A DNA stretch of 64,000 nt from assembly GCA_945859605.1 (NCBI GenBank), contig OX243820.1:26589577-26653576 (forward strand). Direction: 5' to 3'. The position numbers and the translations under genes are program-made. Origin of the DNA: Lumbricus rubellus (lineage: Eukaryota > Annelida > Clitellata > Crassiclitellata > Lumbricidae). The notes beneath the pieces are model-generated. The model had not been told where the DNA came from. It was given only the letters and a program-made list of their open reading frames with translations, and did no database searches. Within the stretch, counting starts at the first letter, position 1; every line of letters begins with the position of its first letter. Below are positions 36,301 through 48,300 of this stretch, piece by piece.

Positions 36301-39300
36301 GATTTCTATTTGTGAGCTTATTCAGGCACAGTTTATTCATTTAATTTATTCTGGCTTGCATGTCATACTGCAGTAGGCTGAGAGACAGAGGATGTGATAA
36401 TTGAAGTTTGTTATGATTGAGACAGACAAAGAGAAGCATATGTTGTGAGCACCAGAGGGACAATGAGACAGACAGAGTCAGACAGAGACAAACATATGTA
36501 GTGAGAACCAGACTGACAAAGAGACAGACAGAGACAAGCTTATGTAATGAGCACCACAGGGACAAAGAGACAGACAGACAGACAAAGACAAGCATATATA
36601 GTGAGCACCAGAGGGACAGAGAGACAGACAGACAAGCATATGTAGTGAGAACCAAAGAGACAGACAAAGACAGGTTCCAGACTGAATCGTATTGCTTCAC
36701 TGAGTTTTGTGTGGCTGCCACAGGGTCGCAAGGTGTGGCATCACGACTACCTGTTCTGGTGTGGTGACTTCAACTACCGCATCGACATTTCTAAAGATGA
36801 GGTGAAAGATCTGATCAGTCAGCAGAACTGGGGAGCGCTACAGGCGTGTGATCAACTGAATGTCCAGAGACAGGCTGGAAATGTAAGTACATCGTCACGT
36901 ATGGAAAGTGAATGCTTGTTATTGTATGCATTAATTACTATTATTTATTTATTTATTTTATTTATATATTTTTTTATGCCCCGAGGTATACAGGATCTTT
37001 AGGGACTTCACTACCGCCTAATATAAAATCACAGTCTTATTATTATTATTGTTATTATTATTATTATGGTTGTTGTTGTTGGTGTTATAACATATCACAC
37101 TTTGTTCATTCATTCATTCCGAAAACTTATATAGCGCCCCTTCAAGAAGTCTTCTCAGGGGCGCTCCCAGCCACGGCCAAAAAGATAGGTGTGCAGATTG
37201 ACAGTTGTAAATAAATTGAGTCTGTCACTCAATTTAAAGTGAATTATTTACTATGTGCAATTGTGCATGCAATGCTATTATTATTATTATTATTATTATT
37301 TGATGATGATGATGACAATGATGATGATGATGATTTTTCTTAAATGATGCAGTCATTCTGTAAATCTGTGGTGTGATTAGTTAGCCAGCAACTTGGTGGT
37401 AATGCAGTGACATATTCACTTGTTTGTTTAACTATAAACCTCTGAGACGTAATTGTCTGGATCAATATCTGATAGCAGTTGAATATGTTTATTGGGTTTA
37501 ATAATGAGAAACGTGCTGTATGATCTCAAAGAACTGCTTTACACTAATGATGAGTGAATGAATGATTTTGTAGAATAAAACATTTAGAAGCTAATAAACA
37601 GCTTTGAAAACTTAATGGTCAAACAGAGGTTTCAATTGGATATCGTTAAATAATTACAATGTAATTGGTTTATCTATTAAGAGACAGCATTACTTTCACT
37701 GACTTTTGAACGTTCCAGGTCTTCCTTGGTTTCAATGAAGGTCCAACAAATTTTGCACCGACCTATAAGTACGACCTGTTCTGCAATGACTACGATACAA
37801 GTGAGAAATGTCGTGTACCGGCGTGGACTGACAGAGTGCTGTGGAGACGAAAGGGTATAACGAGTACTAATGGTAAGTTCATTCCACTGGAGAAATTGTG
37901 AATTACATTAGAAAATAAGTTTATTTCACTGGAGAAATTGTGAATTCCATTGGAGATTAAGTTTTATTTCATTGGAGAAATTGTGAATTCCATTGGAGAT
38001 TAAGTTTTATTTCATTGGAGAAATTGTGAATTCCATTGGAGATTAAGTTTTATTTCATTGGAGAAATTGTGAATTTCATTGGAGATTAAGTTCATTTCAT
38101 TGGAGATTAAGTTCATTTCATTGGAGATTAGGTTCATTTCATTGGAGATTAAGTTTATTTCATTGGAGATTAAGTTTATTTCATTGGAGATTAAGTTCCT
38201 CTGGATGTCTTGAAGAGTCAATCTAAGACTATTTGCGTTTACTAATTACATAATTAGCATTAAACATTAGAGTGAATATCTCTCTTGTAACAGACACAGA
38301 CGAGGACAAGGAAGAGCAAGGCAAACTTCTTCTGTACAACAGAGCTGAACTCAAAACGTCAGACCACAGGTTATTTATTATTCAATTCGTTTTGAACGCT
38401 CATAACTGTGACGTAATTTGCGAGTTCTTTTTTTTGTTTTCTATGCCTCAAAGATGTATCAGCTGTTGAATTTTCCAGGATATATTTCGAATACTGAAAT
38501 GTTTATTATGCTCAATGTTTCATCCTATTTATCCTCAATATATAAAATTATTTAATTGATATTCAGTGTTCTAAGTTTTGAACATTCTTACCAGCCTGTT
38601 CTTAATGATTTGTCTTACTGTAATTACTGGTGTGTTAGAAAGTGTTATTCTGTGCAGTTCTCAGAATGTACCGAGCGTTGAAGATTTACAGTGTAGACCA
38701 GAATACCCACGAAAAGGTGCTAGGCTGTGTGGTAGGGTGTAGGAATCTACCAGCTGACTTAGTTTTGAGTTTCTTTTTCATGCTTGTAGACCTGTGATGG
38801 CAATCATTGAGATTGACGTCCTACACTGCGACCTGGAAAAGCGTAACGCTACATTCCGACAGGTCATCGATGCACTCGGTCCACCAGATGGCACTGTCAT
38901 CGTTACCCACGGCGACGGAGAAGAGTTCAGCAACGAGACTGTTGATGAAGTGGTCGAGCTCCTTGGTGACGTCGGAGAAATCATTCTTGTCAGGTAATGG
39001 TGACTTCATCGACGATCGTAGCAACCAGTTCAGAATAATTTCTTAGTTTCTCATTGCTGCTGGTCTTTTGCATCTGATATTGGTCACAGCCTGATGAACA
39101 ATACTAATTAATTATTATTATTATTATTAATATTATTAAGATCTATATTCTATAATTCTATATTACTGGATCAAGCAATCAGTAACTCAATACTCATTTA
39201 TTTAACCAAATTAAGCCCACAACTTATACAAAATGGTATGGTTTGAGGCATTCTCAAGGCAACACATACACTTCAACAGCATTAACAGCAGTCGTGGCTG

Positions 39301-42300
39301 GGCTTGGAGCGCCTCTGAGTAGATTTCTTGAAGGGGCACTATATAAGTTTTCGGAATGAATGAATGAATTAATAGTAGGTCTCATAAATGAAATAGCCTT
39401 TGTTTGCATTACTTCATTGTCCCATCATATTTCTTATAGGTTTGTGGAGAGCAGCATGTTGATGACATTCCGCAGTGGCCAGCAGGCGCATGAGGCTCTG
39501 CAGTTTGACCAGAGACTTGTAGGTGACCTTCCAATCCACGTCCGGTTGAAGACTCCATCGTGGCAGAAGCAAGTGGAAGATGAAATGCTGTTGGCTCGCA
39601 GTCTGTCTGTGACGCTGGCAAACGTCTCCACGAACAGTTTACTTGGAGAGGATTTCAGCTTTTCAACCATGTCATTTGACATGGATGGTGAGGGCATTAC
39701 CTGTATTTAATTAATGAGTTTTTAAGTTGATTGATTATACCTGTATTAATCAGACGTTTTACAGTTGTTCACCTGTATTAACCTTTTAACGACCAGCTAC
39801 ATATGTTTTCAATGCATTTTAGTACACTCTGGTCATTAAAGGGTTAATAAGACATTTTTATTGTTGTTTATAGATCTGTATTACCTGTATTAAATAAGAC
39901 ATTTTTATCAATTGTTGTTCACTTCCATAGCAGTTATTTTTTGGACGACAAGTTTTAAAAGTTTATTGTTCTTTACAATGAAAGCCATGTATGCTCAGAG
40001 TGTGGGATGGCAGCTGGTACAATAAAGATTAAAAATGTACTTACTTGCTTATTTATTCTGCCACATCTAACCTGTAGTCCAATAAATCTATTCGAAATTG
40101 AAGTCATTGTCTGGGTAAGTTTACCAACTGCATTTAGTCTTAAATATTAGGACTGAAAATGAACAAACTTTTCCTTTCCAGATGATGCTGATGACGAGGT
40201 GTCGGAAATCTTGGATGGCGATCTTCTGTATCTTCCCGGTGTGACCCAGTCCGGACGGAAGTCGCCAAACAGGTCGCCGAGACTTCCAAGTCCTGCGAGA
40301 ACAGGTCGGTCAGATCACCTTACAAATGTTGTAACCAACTGGAGCGCCTCTGAGTAGTTTCCTTGAAGAGGCTCTATATAAATACCTGAATGAATGAACC
40401 AACTTCTGTCTATCTGTATAGACTTTGATTTTGGATATAAACACAAGTGCAGCTCATCGATTCATTCGGAGAATTTGTATAGCGCCTCGAGAGAGGCATG
40501 TTATAGTGTTAAGTATGATGGGACATATTATGTGAGGTAAACGCTAGAATTTTTGGATCATTTGTTCTGCTTTGCTTGAACTGACCAGTGACCAGTGATT
40601 ACCTTACGACTGAAGTTGAAGTTTGATTTATGTTTAACGAATCACATTTTCAGCTATGTTGCTCAGCCTTAGTATTTAAATTTTTATAATAATAATGATT
40701 AATAATAAGTTATGATGCGAGAGAAATTTGCCATCCACTTCAACGCCTACCATTAATAATTCAGCGTTTTGACACCATTGTTTGTCTCAGTACATTGTTG
40801 TTTGCAAAACTTGATGTCACTCACATCAGTTGGCATAACATTACAGTACAGTTTAGTATGATCAATACATCATGTTGTTAGTAGCCGTGGGGGGACAAAA
40901 CATCACTTCATGTTTAGCAGAATTGTGTGTAAACAGAGGGCGCGTAACGCTGAGAGCGCTTCTGAATAGCTCTGCTGTGAGAAGCACTTTACAAATATTT
41001 TATTAGATTAGATTAGATGATTAGATTAGTGTAATATTAGAGAGTTCACACTGTATGCAGGATTATAAGGTGGTTTTAAAAGTAGTGCCTGAGCGCATAT
41101 AGTAGAACATTGTCTAGAACCATAAATTTCAGAAGAGTTTGACCTGAAATAGATCCAGCGTCAAAGATGATTCTATCAAATATTATCCCTTTATAAGTAA
41201 TATATTATTATTTTTAATATGATGGTTTAATTATTAATTTTGAAAGACGTTATTGCACACTGAAGCAGGGCAGAATAGTTATCTCGATGATCTGCTCTCT
41301 CTTGAACCTTCTTCCCCTGTCGCTGTAAGTACTTTTATGGAGAGTTCATTTTGTAGTGATTGGCTTATGCTTTCAGATATGCTTTTAAAAGCGATTTGCA
41401 CCGTTTCACAAGCGGCATGCCTGTTGTAAGTGTGCCTGCAAAGAAAATTCCATATTACGTGCTGTACGTTATGATTTTAGAAAATTAAACGTACGAGTAT
41501 ATTATTTATACCGGGTGGTGCTTTTGGGTTTAAGAAGTTTTGATTGGGAAAATAAAAAATGCCAAGTTTTAGTAGCATACAAGTTTAAAAGGGATTAATT
41601 CAATTTCTGAATTCAGCATTGATTTTTAGTACCTATAAAATAATTGGTAAAACTACTATTGGATTATTAATTTTAAAAAATTCTATATGAAGAATTTGTT
41701 AAGAATTTGTACATAAAATAATTGGAAAAGCTATTATTGGATATTTTAATGTTTTTCATTTTCCTATTTATGAAGATTTTTTAAAGAATTTGTACATAAA
41801 ATAGCTGGGAAAACAATTTTTGAATATTTTGTGTTTTACATTTCCCTATGAATAGAAGAATTTGTTTATAAAATAATTGGAAAAACAGTTTAATGGATTA
41901 TTTGATGTTTTACATTTAAATTAACTGTAATATTTTTATGAAGAATTCGTTAAGAATTTTTACAAAATTGATTGACCAGATTTTTTGGATTCATATCTTG
42001 CTGGCACAGTTACCAGGCAGGCCTCTGCAATTTTGATGAATGAAAACATGCATAACACGAAGTTCATGCAGATTGTTTTCATGTTTATTTAATTATTACT
42101 GCTTTTTTTATTGCTGTCAGCCCTCAATTGCTCATCTTGCTTCACAACCTGTTTTTGCTTTCAGATGGTTCCACACCAGACTTGTGCAAAATTTCTGATC
42201 CCCAACTTCCGTTCCGCCCTGAGGGTAGCCCCTCCCATCGCCCCGCTCGTCCTCCCGCTGCCAAAGGTCCTCTGCCTTCATTGTCACCCAATGTCTCAAA

Positions 42301-45300
42301 CTCCTCCTCACCCCTTTCTGACTTCCAATCCATTTCCCCCATGACAGTGGGCGAAGGAGGCGGTGGACCGGAACGGGGAACGGACGACGGTGGTTCGGAG
42401 GACGACATTCAAGTGATTCCAGAAATCACTGATCGCCTGTTCTCTGCGAAGGGTGACGTGTTGAACAGCCAGGTGTCCAACCAGGTAGACATCGTTATTG
42501 GTGTGACGTTGCGGATGGAACGTAGAGCTCTAGTTAAAGAATCCTCTGGACGTAATTGACTTCTGTAGTGCTGTTCTGAAAATACACTGGCCGTTAGTTA
42601 ATGGTTGCTTGTAATAATACCGCAGGTCAAAACATGAGAAGTCTGGTCACATTTGTGCAGTTCAGAAAAACAGGCTGCTGTACTGTAAGTTATTTGAAAT
42701 ATGTCGAGTCTTTACCATAGACCTGAGTGACATCAAAAATACACAATGTATGTATATATGTATGTACATGTATGTATTTATGTATGTGTTTATGTATGTA
42801 TGTATGTATGTATTTATGTATGTATTTATGTATGTATGTTTGTATTTATGTATGTATTTATGTATGTATGTATGTATTTATGTATGTATATATGTATGTA
42901 ATGTATGTATGATTCTATATGGACATTTATATATCGCCTTACAATAACCTCACGAAGTCGCTTGACGTATCTACCTGACAGTTCTAAGCAAGTGAGACTT
43001 AAGTGACTTTCAGAACTTGTCATGAGATGCATGCCGTGAAAAGGAGTGGGGGAAGACTTCTCAAAGCATCATCCACCACTGAAGAATTATAATCGTAACC
43101 ACCAAGCTTCTAAAGCGCCATTGAAAGCCTAGCTGAGGGCACCAGGTTATTCACTAGCTGTGAGTCGAGTCAGATGAGTTGCGCTAAAGTAGTCGGAATG
43201 AGGTTCAAGGTAGGTTGCTAGATGGTCAGTGGGGCAGAGTAGTTGGTTGAAGTGACAAACAATATACAACTTAATCCAAGTTTCTGTAGCACCACTATGA
43301 TGATTCTTTATGTGTCCAAGGTTCATTCATTCATTCATTCATTTACCGGTACTATTCATTACAAGGATTTATACAGCACCCCTTCAAGGTTACTACTCAG
43401 GAGTGCTCCCAACACAACCTCGGCTAAAGAGGACAGTCTGAAGCTAAATGAGGAGCTCCTGTATTATAATTATTAGGATATGTCAAACAGAATTTATGGC
43501 TTATGTGGACTCTGTAACAACTGGAGAGCCGTTCAATCTACAGCTCCCATTAGCCGTCACACAGTCCGCAGTCCCATTAGCCATCAAACTCTGCTTGACA
43601 TGTTCCATTGCAGTGGCTCCTCATTAGCTGTGTGACGGCTAATAAGAGCTGTGGATTGAACGGCTCTCCTGGTCAGAAATTCAAGCTACCTGTAGTCCAG
43701 ATGGGAATGAAGAGCTCAAGGTTATCTGTCAGCCATGAAAAAAAATCTTGAGAGATGATCCATCATAGTTTTACATTCTCAGCTGCAGCTCATGAAATTG
43801 CTGCATCCATCATTCTAGGCTATGAATATTAGAACAGTTTGGTGATGAATGGATGGAGAAGCTCGCTTGTGATTTGGTTTAGGATTGTCTGGACATGCGT
43901 AATTGAAGGGTAATTTGATGTTGATGGGGGATGGGTAGCGTCCACAAGTGGGCAGCTCTTCGTACTATCCTCACTTTCCACTGTGTTGATGAAACATTTA
44001 AGATGTCTGGGGTGCATTAATGAAAACTGTCTTCACTGATTTGATTGAGAGACTGTTGGCATTTTCTTTTGACTCTGTCTGTCCATGATTAATTGCCAAT
44101 TGCGCAAGTCTCAAAGTCTATTTTTCACATCGCTTCATGCAATCCAGTTGAAAGCACTAAATTGTGATTCAGCTTAAAGCAGTCAGCTGCACAGCTTTCT
44201 TGCCATCTGTTTTTGATCTTCAGTTGAATTCAAGAATGCTTTAAAATACTTTTTATTATTATTATTATCAGCTTTGAACATTTAAACCTAGTAGGTTTTT
44301 CTCAGGAATTTTATTCTGAAAAAAATAATGATAATGCCATGACTGTCATGATTATTGTTAGTTTCTTATAAATAACATTAAACTCCAGGAATTGTTGATT
44401 TAACTTCTGTTCTATTATCACCGTAGCGGCTGCTGCGATCCATTCGTTCCGTTAATTCATTCAAGTATTTATATAGCATCTTTTCAAATTAAACTACTCA
44501 GAGGTGCTCCTGACTTCATCACGGCCAAAAAGAATAATTTTCAAGTGCTTATAGAATGTGTCAGAGACACTGGCCTGGGAAACTGATGCAGGTCAAGATA
44601 GGGGCTGTTCCATTCTGCCGGGCCGACCAAACTATACCCTATTGATACCAATGTTGCTTATGCATTTTGCTGTGCTATGGTTGCAATAGTTTTGAAGTAG
44701 CATTGATAATTAACAAAAGTTGGTTAGGCGTAAAAAAAAGTGTTGTGTTTCCGGTAACGCGACCGACCCATTTTTACGGCCGCGACCCAAATATTTTTTT
44801 TAAAAAATTTTATTAAAATTTTTTTTTTTTTTTTTAATTTTTCAAAAAAAAATTTAAATTTTTTTCCAAAAAATATTTTTTAACATTTGTATTGACATAA
44901 CATAAGAGACGTTAAACAAAATGAAATTAATAGGACTGTTTCTAGAGCTGTTTTAGGTGCAGACAGTCGGGAAATAGGCAGTTTATACTTGCTTAGAACA
45001 CGTAGCCTACTTTGTTTCAGCGTGCAAAAAAGACTAGTGGGGTATACTTTTTCGGATAGTCACTGCATAAAAATATTTTACAAAATAAAAATATTTTCCG
45101 ACCTACCTACCCAATTTTTTTTAGCTCTGTTACCGGAAACACAGCATTTTTTTTAGGCCTTAAAATAGTGGATAGTTGTCATTTTAGCAATATTGCTAGT
45201 ATCATGCCTTTGATTAATGACCTTTACTTCTTTTTGCGCTCTAAGTCTGGGTATCTCCTTCCTACTTGAAGGCTTTTTTTTATTCCCTTGAGCTATGTAT

Positions 45301-48300
45301 CATGATGTGCTCTGAATAGCTTATATTGTAAGAGGCACTTCACAAATTTTCAAATACGGTACATAAAATCTTGATTTGTCAGCTTTTTTCTGTGATTAAT
45401 TTATGAAAATGTGCCACCACTTTTCAGAGCGTGCTGTGTGATCTGTCTTCCTTTAGTAAATCATCTATGAATCTTAGTCCTGCTGTGGCTTTATAGTTTG
45501 AATAAGCAGTGGCTGATTTTGTTGTTGCTTTTAAGCTTCAGTGTTGACCTTTAATTACTTGTATTTAGTCAGTAAGTTTGTTTGCTGAGTGACTTCTTCG
45601 TGAATTAAAGTCTTAATGCTGTGAGAATTAAGTTATTCTTCTGTAAATTTTTAAAATATCTGACTAATAGGAAATTTGCAATAAAATTTCTGAATACTAG
45701 AAATATTGCCAATTTTTAAGATTGTTTGTTTTGCTGGTGTGATTGCGTGGCTTGCAACCTTTACATTCAAATTGGATGGCAACATCTGAAATTTTCTGTA
45801 ATTTTCGAAATTAATTTTTGTGAAAGACAACCAGTATCCAGGTATTGGTAGTTTTTAGAGGTATTTGAAGGTACTGTGTGGACCATGGTATGGATTACCT
45901 GGTAATGCAGATTATTTCTCAACCTGCCAAACAGGAGATACATCAACAGAACATCTCCATCAATGAAACCGGTGCAGTGCCCAGCTGATGCTGCCCAAAA
46001 TCTCAAGTTTCATTTAATAATAATAACAACAATAATTTTAATATTAATGATAATGACAATTTAAGACGATTTGCATAGTGCTGTAGCTCAACCCAAGGCC
46101 GAAGGAAAGGATGCTTTACATTGGTTCAGAAAGTTAATTGCAGTCATGCGATTGTTTAAGAAATGGGTCTTGACCTCTGATTTAAATGCCTCTAGAGATA
46201 CATTCTTGCATAGGCTTTGTTAAATGAACTTGTGAGAATCATCATTTTGACAAAATTGTAAAAACTTTTACTACAAGTTATAAAGATTAAGACACTGACT
46301 TCTGAGAGGAGATGCGATTTGTGGTTTGTTCGTTGATTGAAACGGTTCAATAATATTATTAATTATTGGTAATACATTGTTATTAATGAATCTGTTTAGT
46401 TTGCACACATGTTTTGAAAGAGCGTTAACCCTTTGACGACGGCATGCACTAAAATGCATGGTTGTTAAAGGGTTAAGTATCCAATGCGTGTGTTTGTTGC
46501 AGAAGCCGGAAAAAACCCGTCCCCCTCGCCCTGCTGCCCTGCCGAATCGACCCCCAAGGCCGACAGTTGGTCCCACCCCACAGAGACCAGCTCCCGTTCC
46601 GTCACCATCCACTGTCATCACAGCACAAAGTAAGAATCACTGTCTGATGATCATGGTGACAAAAGCAGTGCTCTGCAGTTCTTAAAGCAATATCATCAGG
46701 GATGCCACTCATAGCTTTTTCCACCTAGATCTGACCTTTTTTAGAATTCCGAGTGGCATCCCTGAATATCATAGCTTGCAAAGGAATGTCATTATTATTT
46801 AAAACTTGAAAATTTTGCATATATTTATGAATCACTGGTGCACAGTTTGCACAATCAAGAAAGAAATTAAATAGTGAGTATTAAAATATTTTAAGTACCT
46901 GTATGTGGGATTGTTTTCTATGACACAGATTATTATAATTTTATGTTCATTGTAATATAAATCAAATCAAATAGCTTATAGAAATTGGCATTTAATGATT
47001 GTGAGAACTTTGGCAGTTGTTTATGGAATCTTGGTCATATCCTTCATTCGCAGTTATGCAGTCACATCAATGTTCTGCTGTATTGTCAGGTGCAGTGTAG
47101 GCCGATAATTACAGCTCTCCAGATAACTGATTGTGCATTGGTATTGTCTGAAAATGGTTGTCTTATAGGTTCCTTTGTTGTAAAGAAGCAGCAGCAGCAA
47201 CTGGTGACAGCGAGACAACCAATGCGACCGCACATGGTCCCTGGTGCAAAGAAGTTTACGTCATCGCAAAAGGTGAATATGTTTTTATGAAAATTAAGGG
47301 TGTCACCTACATTTAAATTGAACGAATTCTGTTTTTCACTCTTTTATGCTTTGTTCTTTTCAGTTGCATTTATTTCTTTTGTTTTCTTATTAGTCTATTA
47401 TGTTATATCTATTTTTTATTGTACCTTTCTATTTCAATTTGTGTTCTGCTTCCTCCTGTTGTGTCTGGTTAAATTTTAGATTCTAAACTGTGCTGCTTCA
47501 ATTGTTCTGATGAAAAATGACTCCTTTATCACGTTTGGTCTATAAAAAACAACAATCATGTAGTCTATTAATGTTATTTTAAGCAAGAATGACTGAAGTT
47601 TGTGAAAGAATCTACTCATTGCTAATACTTACGGGATTTCAGTCAGTGGCATGAAATTTCGACCAAACTGTCTTTTACTGTAGTGTCTTTTACTGTATGT
47701 GCAGCTCTGTATCTGTTTGGTATGTTTGGTGACGTCAGGTGATAGCGCACATTGGAATGCCGACGAACGTCACTCATCATGGTCATGCAAAGACAGCAGA
47801 AGAGGCGCAGAAACTGATTGAGAAGCTGATGGCTGGCGCCGCTGCTGCAGCTGATCTTCCTGCACCAATGCAACCAGCCACTGGTGAGTAAACGCAGCCA
47901 GACACATTGTGTGTACTGCAGTGACGTATGAAGGTTATTGTATTGTATAGTACATACACAAATGACAAAAGCAATTCAAGGGTGCTTTACCATTTACTAA
48001 GTCATGAAATCTCAGCAATTATTGGAAAATGTTTTTGCTAATGTTCAGGTGGCTAATATTGGACGATGACATGTTTGTTGAGACCATTCCATGTTATACA
48101 AAATTCACGTTTAACTCTTTAATGGTGAGCATGTGTTGAAAGTGACCGGTGAGCCAATGCCACTCAGTGTTGAAGTGTCAATCCATGCAAAATCAGACAT
48201 GAGACGAAATTTAATTTATTGTATTTTTTTGCTGACGAGTTTTATAACAGAATTAAAAATACGTAACAAATTTTGAAACTTGTAAAAATTCTAATTTGGG

